Shown here piece after piece: positions 9,558-16,445 of a stretch of 64,000 bases of DNA (within the stretch, counting starts at the first letter, position 1; each line of letters starts with the position of its first letter). Position numbers and translations under genes: made by a program. The notes beneath the pieces are model-generated. The model was not told the DNA's origin and made no database searches. It saw only the letters and a program-made list of their open reading frames with translations. Source of the DNA: Bog-532 sp965277615 (GTDB taxonomy: Bacteria; Actinomycetota; Actinomycetes; Streptosporangiales; Streptosporangiaceae); contig CBDIDG010000004.1 in assembly GCA_965277615.1 (NCBI GenBank), positions 1 to 64,000 on the forward strand, given 5' to 3'.

Positions 9558-10208
9558 CTAGCGGGAGGCGACGGTGGCGACGCGGGCGGCGGCCAGGTCG
9601 AGGAAGGCCGTGGCGCGCTGGAAGACATCGCCGACGATGTTGTCCGCCAGCCAGGCCTGGTACTCCCGGTACCGGGTGTGCTCCCAGGATCGGACCTCTT
9701 CGGGGAGCTGGTCCAGGGCGGGCTCGGGCATCCGGTTCCAGCGCCAGGCGGCAGGCACCCCGTAGCCCTGGCCCCTGGTGCCCGCGGGCGGGCTGATGAA
9801 GTCGGTGCCGATCGTGTCGTTGCTGGTCTGGTTGCGGACGAACCGCAGGCCGGCCAGCGTGCCCTCGACCATCGCGCGCTGCGCCGGGTCGTGGTCGGCC
9901 AGCACCACGTCGTAGACGTCCATGTACTGCCGGATCAGACGGGCGTCGATGATCGTGACCCACCAGACGGCCTCGGCCACGGCCGAGAAGGCGACCACCC
10001 CGTCCTCTTCGGGACGGCACAGCACCAGCCGCTCGGTGACGTCACGCATGCCCGTGAGCGACCACTCCAGCGCGCGTTCCTCGGCGGCCGCGTCGGTCAG
10101 ATGTTCCCGGTTCCAGCGGACCCGGCACTCCCCAGAGCAGAAACGCGCATGTTCACGGCGAGCTTCGAACACAACGCCGCACTGCGCACAACTCCGGGCC
10201 GCCTTCAT
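9558..10208 (-). CDS. Conserved hypothetical protein with N-terminal zinc finger
   Basis: A 216-aa protein that begins MKAARSCAQCG and continues with HARFCSGECRVRWNREHL. The four cysteines (CxxC and CxxxC) form a treble-clef-like zinc finger of the type seen in small actinobacterial proteins. The rest is a mainly helical domain with Trp-rich conserved stretches (AEAVWWVTIIDA, GLRFVRNQ, WRWNRMPEP). No catalytic motif is recognised. The start is ATG 10208; a longer frame upstream would overlap pyrD on the other strand. The 91-bp gap to pyrD holds both promoters. Function unknown. Confidence 0.7.
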   Translation of the reverse strand: MKAARSCAQCGVVFEARREHARFCSGECRVRWNREHLTDAAAEERALEWSLTGMRDVTERLVLCRPEEDGVVAFSAVAEAVWWVTIIDARLIRQYMDVYDVVLADHDPAQRAMVEGTLAGLRFVRNQTSNDTIGTDFISPPAGTRGQGYGVPAAWRWNRMPEPALDQLPEEVRSWEHTRYREYQAWLADNIVGDVFQRATAFLDLAAARVATVASR

Positions 10209-10299
10209 TCGCTTATGATACGGGGCGCCAGACCGACGGAACGTGACGCAAGGATGAACAAGCTGTGCCAGCAGCGACACAGAGGGGCGGCGGACTGAG

Positions 10300-11406
10300 A
10301 TGTACGGGCTGGCGTACCGGACGGTACTGCGGCGGCTGCCCGCCGAGGGCACGCATCGGGCCGCGTTCGGCCTGATCCGGCTGGCCGGGACGATCCCCGG
10401 TGGCCGGTGGCTGCTGCGGAGCTGGTTCGGGCCGCAGGATCCGGTGCTCCGGGTGCGGGCGCTCGGGCTGGACCTGCCCGGGCCGCTGGGGCTGGCCGCC
10501 GGGTTCGACAAGGACGCCCGCGGCGCCGACGCCCTGGGCGCGCTCGGCTTCGCGTTCGTCGAGGTCGGTACGGTGACGGCCCAGCCACAGCCGGGGAACC
10601 CCCGGCCGCGGATGTTCCGGCTGCCGGCCGACCGGGCGCTGATCAACCGGATGGGGTTCAACAACGCCGGGGCCGCGGTGGCCGCGAACCGGCTCCGGCA
10701 CCGGCCGGCTGGTGCGGCGGTCGCGGTTGGGGTGAACATCGGCAAGACCAAGGTCGTGCCGCCGGAACGGGCGGTGGCGGACTACGTGGCCAGCGCGCGG
10801 CTGGTAGCCCCGGTGGCCAGTTACGTGGCGGTCAACGTGAGCTCACCGAACACACCGGGCCTGCGGGATCTGCAGGCGACCTCGACGCTGCGCCCGCTGC
10901 TGACCGCGGTCCGGGCCGCGCTGGACGAGACGGACACGGGGCGGCGGGTGCCGTTGCTGGTGAAGATCGCGCCGGACCTGGCCGACGGGGACGTGGATGC
11001 GATCACGGACCTGGCCCTGGAGCTGGGCCTGGACGGGATCATCGCCACCAACACCACGATCGGGCGATCCGGGCTGGTCAGCGACCCGGCGCTGGTGGCC
11101 GCGGCCGGGGCGGGCGGGCTGTCCGGGGCGCCGCTGCGGGCGCGATCTCTGGAGGTGCTGGGCCGGCTGTACGCCCGGACCGGGGACCGGCTGGTGCTGA
11201 TCGCGGTAGGCGGGATCGAAACCGCTGACGACGCCTGGGAGCGCATCGCGGCCGGGGCCACGCTGATCCAGGCCTACACCGGGTTCATCTACGGCGGCCC
11301 GGCCTGGCCGCGCCACGTGCAGGATGGGCTGGCCCGCCGGGTCCGGGCGGCCGGGCTGACCTCGATCGAGCAGGTCCGGGGCATGTCGGCCCCGACGGCA
11401 GGTTGA
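10300..11406 (+). CDS. pyrD: Dihydroorotate dehydrogenase (quinone), class 2
   Basis: Oxidises dihydroorotate to orotate with FMN and quinone in pyrimidine synthesis, at the inner face of the membrane. The 368-aa length and N-terminal helical extension (MYGLAYRTVLRRLP) fit class 2. Motifs in order are LAAGFDKDARG (about 66), NRMGFNNAG, the catalytic-Ser segment VNVSSPNTPGLRDLQ (about 178), LVKIAPDL, IIATNTT, GGLSGAPL and the FMN-phosphate loop IAVGGI with a final YTGFIYGGP. It stands alone and does not sit with other pyr genes. A hairpin at 11463-11512 follows it. Confidence 0.96.
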   Translation: MYGLAYRTVLRRLPAEGTHRAAFGLIRLAGTIPGGRWLLRSWFGPQDPVLRVRALGLDLPGPLGLAAGFDKDARGADALGALGFAFVEVGTVTAQPQPGNPRPRMFRLPADRALINRMGFNNAGAAVAANRLRHRPAGAAVAVGVNIGKTKVVPPERAVADYVASARLVAPVASYVAVNVSSPNTPGLRDLQATSTLRPLLTAVRAALDETDTGRRVPLLVKIAPDLADGDVDAITDLALELGLDGIIATNTTIGRSGLVSDPALVAAAGAGGLSGAPLRARSLEVLGRLYARTGDRLVLIAVGGIETADDAWERIAAGATLIQAYTGFIYGGPAWPRHVQDGLARRVRAAGLTSIEQVRGMSAPTAG

Positions 11407-11462
11407 GGCGCGGCGGGCACGGCCGGGGCGCGGCGAGGGCGCGGCTCCCGGAAACCAACAGG

Positions 11463-11512
11463 GGCGATGGCGCCTTTACCCGTGCTCTAGCAAGGGGAAA
11501 GGCGCCATCGCC
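11463..11512. terminator. Hairpin element, copy 1 of a dispersed repeat
   Basis: Arms ggcgatggcgcctttaccc (11463-11481) and ggggaaaggcgccatcgcc (to 11512) form a stem of about 18 bp with one mismatch around a loop gtgctctagcaa. It sits between convergent pyrD and the MmgE/PrpD gene, so it could stop transcription from both sides. There is no T-tract. A close copy in inverted orientation lies at 29205-29253, between another convergent pair. Confidence 0.75.
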
Positions 11513-11635
11513 TGTGTTCCTACGCGGCCCGGCTTGGGTGCTGCGGGTTCCGGAACCTGGGGCTGTCGGGGGTGATGGGTAGGTTTCAAGGCCTACCAAG
11601 ATCGATGGGTCGGTGGGGGTGATGCTGGGGTGAGG

Positions 11636-12883
11636 TCAGGGGGCGGGGGCTGGTGGGGGTGGCGCGGGCAGGGTGGCGCGCAGGAGGGAGACGGCCGACG
11701 GCCAGGTCAGGCCGGCCAGCAGGGCCGGCACGTCCGGGCCGCAGGCGGCCAGCTTGCGGTCCAGGTCGGCGGCGGACGGCGGCCGATCGGGTGAGCCGGG
11801 CGGCAGCGCGAGCTCGGTTTGCAGTTCGCGGCCGTTAGCCAGCCGCACCGAGATGGCCACGGTGCCGTCGAGCAGCCCAGCGCGACCGGGGTCACCGGGT
11901 CCGTAGTCGGTTTCCACCGTGGTCATCAGGGCCTGGGCCGGCTCGCGGTTGACCGCCTCGTCAGAGAAGCTGCCGAAGCCGGGATAGTCGTCCAGGATCG
12001 CGGTGGCGATGGCGTAGGGCATGCTGAACTTGCCTTCCAGCCCGGTGCGGGGCCGATCGTGAATCAGCGGCTGCACCGTGGCCCGGGGTGTGGCCACCAC
12101 GACCCGCTCGATGTCACCGTCCAAGCGGTCCTGATTCAGGCCGGCCCGCAGGTCGCGGACGGCCGCGATCGGGCGCTGCATGGCGTAGCAGCAGGGGTAG
12201 AGCTTGATGGCCAGGCCGCCGGGCACGGCCGGTGCGTCGTCCACCCGGCCTGGTGTGCCCCCCACCAGCCCGAACCACTCGTCCAGGGCCCGCGGGTCAG
12301 CGCCGGCGCCGGCCCGGGCCAGCGCGGCGGCCCGGACCCCGGCCTGGGTCGCGAACCCGACCTGGAGTGACTTGGCCTGGGTCCCGAACGCGGCCTGCAC
12401 GCCACCCGCGGCGGGCACGGCCAGGGCCATGGCCACGGCCAGCTGATCCGGCGACAGGCCCCAGACCATCCCGGCCGCGACGGCCGCGGCCGGGGCGCCC
12501 GCGGTGCAGGTGGCGTGCCAGCCCGCCGAGTAGTGCGGCCAGCCCAGGCCCGTGCCGAGCCGGGCCATCACGCCCGCGCCGGCCAGGTAGGCCCGGACGG
12601 CACGGCCGGAGTCTTCCGGCCCGGCGGCCAGCACCGCGGGCACGATCACCGCGCTGATGTGGGTGGTCGACGGGACGTGCAGGTCGTCGAAGTCCAGCAC
12701 GTGAGCCAGCACCGACCAGCGCGCGGCATCCGGCAGCGTGTCCGCGATCGGCCGGATCGAGTGCTCGCGCGCGGCCAGCGTGACCGCGAGCGTGTCCAGC
12801 AGGCTGCGCTGGGCCAGCGCGGTGTCCTCCGGGTCAGGGGTGTAGCGGACGGCCCAGTCCACGAGTTCGCCGGCCAGGGTCAC
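11636..12883 (-). CDS. MmgE/PrpD family protein (2-methylcitrate dehydratase-like)
   Basis: A 415-aa protein of the MmgE/PrpD fold, which includes 2-methylcitrate dehydratase, cis-aconitate decarboxylase and immunoglobulin-fold relatives. Typical parts are LLDTLAVTLAAREHS, the substrate-site segment LAHVLDFDDLHVPSTTHISAV, the HATCTAGAPAAAVAAG stretch, FGTQAKSLQVGFATQAG, the segment LYPCCYAMQRPI and GLEGKFSMPYAIATAI. It starts with GTG 12883, nine bases after the XRE gene, so the two form an operon. No prpC or prpB is nearby, so a methylcitrate role is not supported and the substrate is unknown. Confidence 0.85.
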   Translation of the reverse strand: MTLAGELVDWAVRYTPDPEDTALAQRSLLDTLAVTLAAREHSIRPIADTLPDAARWSVLAHVLDFDDLHVPSTTHISAVIVPAVLAAGPEDSGRAVRAYLAGAGVMARLGTGLGWPHYSAGWHATCTAGAPAAAVAAGMVWGLSPDQLAVAMALAVPAAGGVQAAFGTQAKSLQVGFATQAGVRAAALARAGAGADPRALDEWFGLVGGTPGRVDDAPAVPGGLAIKLYPCCYAMQRPIAAVRDLRAGLNQDRLDGDIERVVVATPRATVQPLIHDRPRTGLEGKFSMPYAIATAILDDYPGFGSFSDEAVNREPAQALMTTVETDYGPGDPGRAGLLDGTVAISVRLANGRELQTELALPPGSPDRPPSAADLDRKLAACGPDVPALLAGLTWPSAVSLLRATLPAPPPPAPAP

Positions 12884-12892
12884 GTGGCCTCC

Positions 12893-13180
12893 TCAGGCGG
12901 ACAGCACGGCCGGGACCTCGGCGGTGGCCACGGAGTCCCCGCCGTCGGCGGCGACGGCCAGCTGGCCGAGGCTGACGCCCACCGCGTCGGCCAGCGCGAC
13001 CACGGTGAAGAAGGCCGGGGTCGGGATGCGGCCCGTCTCGATCTTGCGCAGCGTCTCCACCGGCACCCCGGCCAGCGCGGCCACTTCGACCATGCTCCGG
13101 TCACCGCGGGCCTGGCGCAGAGCCCGCCCGAGGCGCTGACCTCGGGCCCGCTCCTGGGGGGTAAGCATCGGCCGGACCAT
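12893..13180 (-). CDS. XRE-family transcriptional regulator
   Basis: A 95-aa helix-turn-helix protein. The HTH reads LGRALRQARGDRSMVEVAALAGVPVETLRKIETGRIPTPA in overlapping pieces, about residues 17-55, with the usual Gln replaced by a Met-Val pair. A short C-terminal tail follows. It is divergent from map across 45 bp containing a direct repeat (13192-13213) that could be its operator, and it is followed by the MmgE/PrpD gene. It probably controls itself and one or both neighbours. ATG 13180 is used; ATG 13168 is possible. Confidence 0.82.
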   Translation of the reverse strand: MVRPMLTPQERARGQRLGRALRQARGDRSMVEVAALAGVPVETLRKIETGRIPTPAFFTVVALADAVGVSLGQLAVAADGGDSVATAEVPAVLSA

Positions 13181-13191
13181 GGTGTCATAAT

Positions 13192-13213
13192 AATACCGGG
13201 ATAGAAATACCGG
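13192..13213. promoter_or_regulatory. Direct repeat, likely operator between XRE gene and map
   Basis: The 8-mer aataccgg occurs twice (13192-13199 and 13206-13213) with a 14-bp period, in the short divergent promoter region. The sequence is AT-rich for this genome. It abuts the aggag ribosome site of map at 13215-13219. Confidence 0.5.
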
Positions 13214-13225
13214 TAGGAGATGCTT

Positions 13226-14002
13226 GTGATCGAACTGAAGACCCCGGCCGAGATCGAAGCCATGCGCGCGGCGGGCGTGGTGGTGGCGGACATCCTGGCC
13301 ACGGTGCGGGCCGAGGCCAAGGTGGGGGTGTCGCTGACCGCCCTGGACCAGACGGCCCGGCAGGTGCTGGCCGACGCGGGCGCGTCGTCGCCGTTCCTCA
13401 ACTACCAGCCGAGCTTCGCGCAGCGGCCGTTCCCCGCGGTCATCTGCACCTCGGTCAACGACGCGGTGCTGCACGGCATCCCGGACGGGTACCAGTTGCG
13501 CGACGGCGACCTGCTCAGCATCGACTGCGGCGCGGTGCTGGACGGCTGGGCCGGGGACGCCGCGATCTCGCTGACCGTGGGCGAGCCCCGCCGGGCCGAC
13601 GAGAAGCTGATCGCCACGGCCGAAGCTGCCCTGGCCGCGGGGATCGCGGCGGCGCAGCCGGGGGCCAAGATCGGGGACATCTCGGCCGCCATCGGAAAGG
13701 TGGGGCGGGCCGGAGGCTACGGCATCAACACCGACTTCGGCGGCCACGGCGTCGGGCACAGCATGCACGAGTCGCCGTCGGTGCCGAACGAGGGGCGAGC
13801 CGGGCGCGGGGTGCGCTTGGCGCCCGGCCTGGTCATCGCGATCGAGCCCTGGTTCCTGGCTGGTGGCCACGACGAGTACCGGGTCGACCGGGACGGCTGG
13901 ACCCTGCGCAGCGGCGACGGCTCGCGCGGCGTGCACGTCGAGCACACCGTGGCCATCACCCCCGACGGCCCCCGGATCCTGACCAGCCGGAAGAACGACT
14001 AA
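13226..14002 (+). CDS. map: Methionine aminopeptidase, type I
   Basis: Removes the initiator methionine from nascent proteins in the cytoplasm. The pita-bread fold motifs are all present: substrate His in VLHGIPDG, metal ligands in LLSIDCGAVLDGWAGDAA (two Asp), GGHGVGHSMHE (His), VIAIEPW (Glu) and VEHTVAIT (Glu). The length, 258 aa, is normal for the type I core without the N-terminal zinc extension. The aggag at 13215-13219 lies 6 bases before GTG 13226 but directly against the alternative ATG 13220, so GTG is preferred. This is a stand-alone copy, not in the usual adk/infA context, and may be one of several paralogues. Confidence 0.93.
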   Translation: MIELKTPAEIEAMRAAGVVVADILATVRAEAKVGVSLTALDQTARQVLADAGASSPFLNYQPSFAQRPFPAVICTSVNDAVLHGIPDGYQLRDGDLLSIDCGAVLDGWAGDAAISLTVGEPRRADEKLIATAEAALAAGIAAAQPGAKIGDISAAIGKVGRAGGYGINTDFGGHGVGHSMHESPSVPNEGRAGRGVRLAPGLVIAIEPWFLAGGHDEYRVDRDGWTLRSGDGSRGVHVEHTVAITPDGPRILTSRKND

Positions 14003-14859
14003 CGGCCCAGCCCGGCGAACGTGGCGATCCGGTCCCAGAGCAGCCCTGGGGCTTCTTCGTGCGGGAAGTGGCCGCAGCCGGGGACGGTGGCGTAGTCCAG
14101 GTTCGTGACCCCGGCCCGGCGCAGGCCCTCGGCGTAGCCGGTGATGTCCCCGCCGCGCTCCTGGTCCCCGCGCAGGTAAAGCACGGGGGTGCTGACGGTG
14201 GATCCGGCGGCCAGCAGTCGGTTCTCTTCCGCGTCCCGGGCGAACGCCCGATACCAGGCGAAGGAGGCGGCCAGCGCGCCGTCGGAGGCGTAGGCGGCGG
14301 CCTAGTCCCGGCGGGCGGCCTCGCTGATGGCCTCCGGCCGTGCCGCCAGCACCTCGTAGAAGTAGCGGAAGTACTCACCCTGCCGGCCCTGGACCAGGTG
14401 CTCAGGCAGGTCCAGCACGGTGTGGAAGGCGAAGTGCCACGGGAACGGTTGGCGCAGGAACTCTTCCCACGGGTCCACCCCGGGCAGCACGATGTCCATG
14501 ATCACGACGCATTCGACGTCGTGGTAGCGCCGCAGGTAGCTGTAGGCGACCATGGCGCCGATGTCGTGGCCGACGAGGGTGAGCCGGCGCAGGCCCAGCG
14601 CCACGGCCACCTCGTGCACGATACGGGCCAGGTCACCGGTGGTGCCGTCGGACGGCCCGGTCGACTCCCCCACCCCGGGCAGGTCGATGGCCAGCGCCCG
14701 GCCCTGTTCTCCGGCCCGCGCCAGCACGGAATCCCAGGCCCGCCAGGATTCCGGCCAGCCGTGCAGGAACAGGAACGGCAGCCCAGCCGGGTCGCCGGTC
14801 TCGGCCACGTGCACCCGGTGCTCCCCCACGGTCACCTGGTGGTGCCGGACCCGGGTCAC
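13999..14859 (-). pseudogene. Alpha/beta hydrolase (epoxide hydrolase-like) with internal TAG
   Basis: The translation from GTG 14859 shows an alpha/beta hydrolase: oxyanion segment LFLHGWPESW, nucleophile elbow VGHDIGAM with Asp as nucleophile (epoxide hydrolase/haloalkane dehalogenase type), and a cap domain. At 14302-14304 an in-frame TAG follows EAARRD. The same frame then continues with AAAYASDGALAASFAWY, LYLRGDQERGG (acid residue region) and GCGHFPHEEAP (catalytic His), to TAG 13999. The break is thus one nonsense codon with no frameshift. Without the C-terminal half the catalytic His is lost. It sits 13 bp downstream of another hydrolase gene, of which it may be a duplicate, and its end overlaps the map stop by 4 bases. 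Confidence 0.75.
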
Positions 14860-14872
14860 GCGAAGGCCCCGG

Positions 14873-15733
14873 TCACGCGAGGGCCCGGGGCAAGAAGCCG
14901 CGGATGAGGGCAGCGATCTCGGAAGCGTGGTCCTCTAGGGCGAAGTGACCGGTGGGCAGGGCGTGGTACTCGGCCGCGGGCAGGTCGTCCAGGACGCGGC
15001 GGACCACGGGCTCGGGGAAGATCTCGTCGTGGGCGCCGGTGGCCACCAGCACCGGCGGCTGCTGCTGGGCCAGGAACTTCTGCATACCGGTGAACACCGC
15101 GGCGTTGTTCTTGATGTCGTGCAGCAGGTCGAGCATGATCTCGTCGACGCCGGGGCGGGCGATGAGGGCGGCGTCGAGCACCCAGTTGTCCGGGTCGATC
15201 CGCGTGGGGTCGGCCACGCCGTGCAGGTACTGGGCCCGGATGGCTTCCTGCGAGAGATAGGGCCGGACGGCCTCGCGGCGGGCCGGGGTGTCCTCGCGCC
15301 AGTAGGCGCCGAGCGTGGCCCACCAGCCCTCGGGCGCCTCGGGGTAGAGCGGCGCGTTCTGCAGGATCAGCGCGGTCAGCCGGCTGGGGTCCTCCAGCAC
15401 GAGGCGGAACCCCACCGGCGCGCCGAAGTCCATGGCGTAGAGCGCGAAACGCTCGACCCCGAGCCGGCGCAGCAGCCCGCTGGTGACCGCGGCCAGGCCG
15501 TCGAACGTGTAGGAGAAGGCGTCCCGGCTGAGCACCCCGCTGTGGCCGAACGCCGGGTAGTCCGGCGCGATCACGCGGTACTGGGCCGCCAGCAGCGGGA
15601 TCAGGTCGCGGTACATACGCGACGAGGACGGGAACCCGTGCAGCAGCAGGACCAACGGCGCGTCAACAGGGCCGTCCTCCCGGTAGAAGACGTCGGTGCC
15701 GTCGATAGTGACGGTGTGATAGTGAGTCGCCAT
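14873..15733 (-). CDS. Alpha/beta hydrolase with Asp nucleophile
   Basis: A complete 286-aa hydrolase. It has LLLHGFPSSSRMYRDL (HG oxyanion region), DYPAFGHS, an elbow AMDFGAPVGF in which Asp replaces Ser, a helical cap rich in Trp/Tyr, ATGAHDEIFP and a catalytic His in TGHFALEDH. The Asp nucleophile points to epoxide hydrolysis or dehalogenation through an alkyl-enzyme ester rather than esterase activity. It is divergent from the CGNR regulator at 15841 across 107 bp with a 9-bp inverted repeat, so that regulator probably controls it. Confidence 0.85.
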   Translation of the reverse strand: MATHYHTVTIDGTDVFYREDGPVDAPLVLLLHGFPSSSRMYRDLIPLLAAQYRVIAPDYPAFGHSGVLSRDAFSYTFDGLAAVTSGLLRRLGVERFALYAMDFGAPVGFRLVLEDPSRLTALILQNAPLYPEAPEGWWATLGAYWREDTPARREAVRPYLSQEAIRAQYLHGVADPTRIDPDNWVLDAALIARPGVDEIMLDLLHDIKNNAAVFTGMQKFLAQQQPPVLVATGAHDEIFPEPVVRRVLDDLPAAEYHALPTGHFALEDHASEIAALIRGFLPRALA

Positions 15734-15753
15734 GACAGGAGCGTATGACTTTC

Positions 15754-15798
15754 ACCTCTTACATACAAGCGCTGCAGCCTCAGCTCAAGGTAAGAGGT
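15754..15798. promoter_or_regulatory. Separated 9-bp inverted repeat between hydrolase and CGNR genes
   Basis: acctcttac (15754-15762) and gtaagaggt (15790-15798) are exact reverse complements 27 bp apart, in the divergent promoter region. The spacing suits two half-sites on one face of the helix. The adjacent gcattttatttatgaatt (from about 15803) is unusually AT-rich and probably holds the CGNR gene promoter. Confidence 0.5.
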
Positions 15799-15840
15799 AA
15801 ACGCATTTTATTTATGAATTAAGCGCGATAGCCTGGGCCG

Positions 15841-16428
15841 ATGAGCACGAACTACGCCAGCCAGCGGTACGGGACCTCGAGCGCCCCGGACGGGCTGCGG
15901 CTGACCCAGGAGCTGGCCAACACTCGCGGGGTGGCCAAGTCCGCACAGGGGCAGGACCTGCTGGGCGATACCGTGACGGCGCAGGCGTGGCTGGACACCC
16001 AGCTTGCGGGCTGGGCGGAGCGGCACGGCGGTAAGGCCCCGCGCATCGAGCTGACCGGCCGGTCGCTGCGGCAGCTGCAGCAGCTGCGGGACCGGGTCCG
16101 GGCCCTGCTGCGCGGCGGCGCGGATGCCGCCGCCAGCATGCCGGTCACGGCGGTGGACCTGTCGGTGACGGCGGACGGCAGCGCGCTGGCTCCCCGGGGG
16201 GACGGCCTGGCCTGGCTGACCGGCGCGGTCGCCATCGAGCTGCACCTGGCCGGGCTGGCCGGGCAGCGGCACCGGCTCAAGGTGTGCCGGAACGAGCGGT
16301 GCGGCGTGACCTTCCACGACCAGTCCAAGAACAACAGCCGGACCTGGCACGACGTCAGCACGTGCGGCAACAAGGCCAACGTGCGGGCCTACCGGGAGCG
16401 CCAGCGGGAAGCCGCCGCCCGGAGCTGA
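15841..16428 (+). CDS. CGNR zinc-finger transcriptional regulator (ABATE domain)
   Basis: A 195-aa protein whose C-terminus has the CGNR signature: CRNERCGVTFHDQSKN, then RTWHDVSTCGNKANVRAYR, in which two CxxxxC-type cysteine sets bind zinc and the CGN motif names the family. The N-terminal part (about 20-125) is the ABATE ligand-binding-like domain with an LTQELANTRG opening. These proteins are putative stress or metabolite-responsive regulators. The divergent hydrolase 14873-15733 is the likely target. Confidence 0.9.
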   Translation: MSTNYASQRYGTSSAPDGLRLTQELANTRGVAKSAQGQDLLGDTVTAQAWLDTQLAGWAERHGGKAPRIELTGRSLRQLQQLRDRVRALLRGGADAAASMPVTAVDLSVTADGSALAPRGDGLAWLTGAVAIELHLAGLAGQRHRLKVCRNERCGVTFHDQSKNNSRTWHDVSTCGNKANVRAYRERQREAAARS

Positions 16429-16445
16429 CGAGCCGTCAGGCGGGG

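Noticed and set aside
11636..12883. Methylcitrate cycle role for the MmgE/PrpD gene
   Set aside because: No prpB, prpC or propionate gene is nearby, and the family has several functions.
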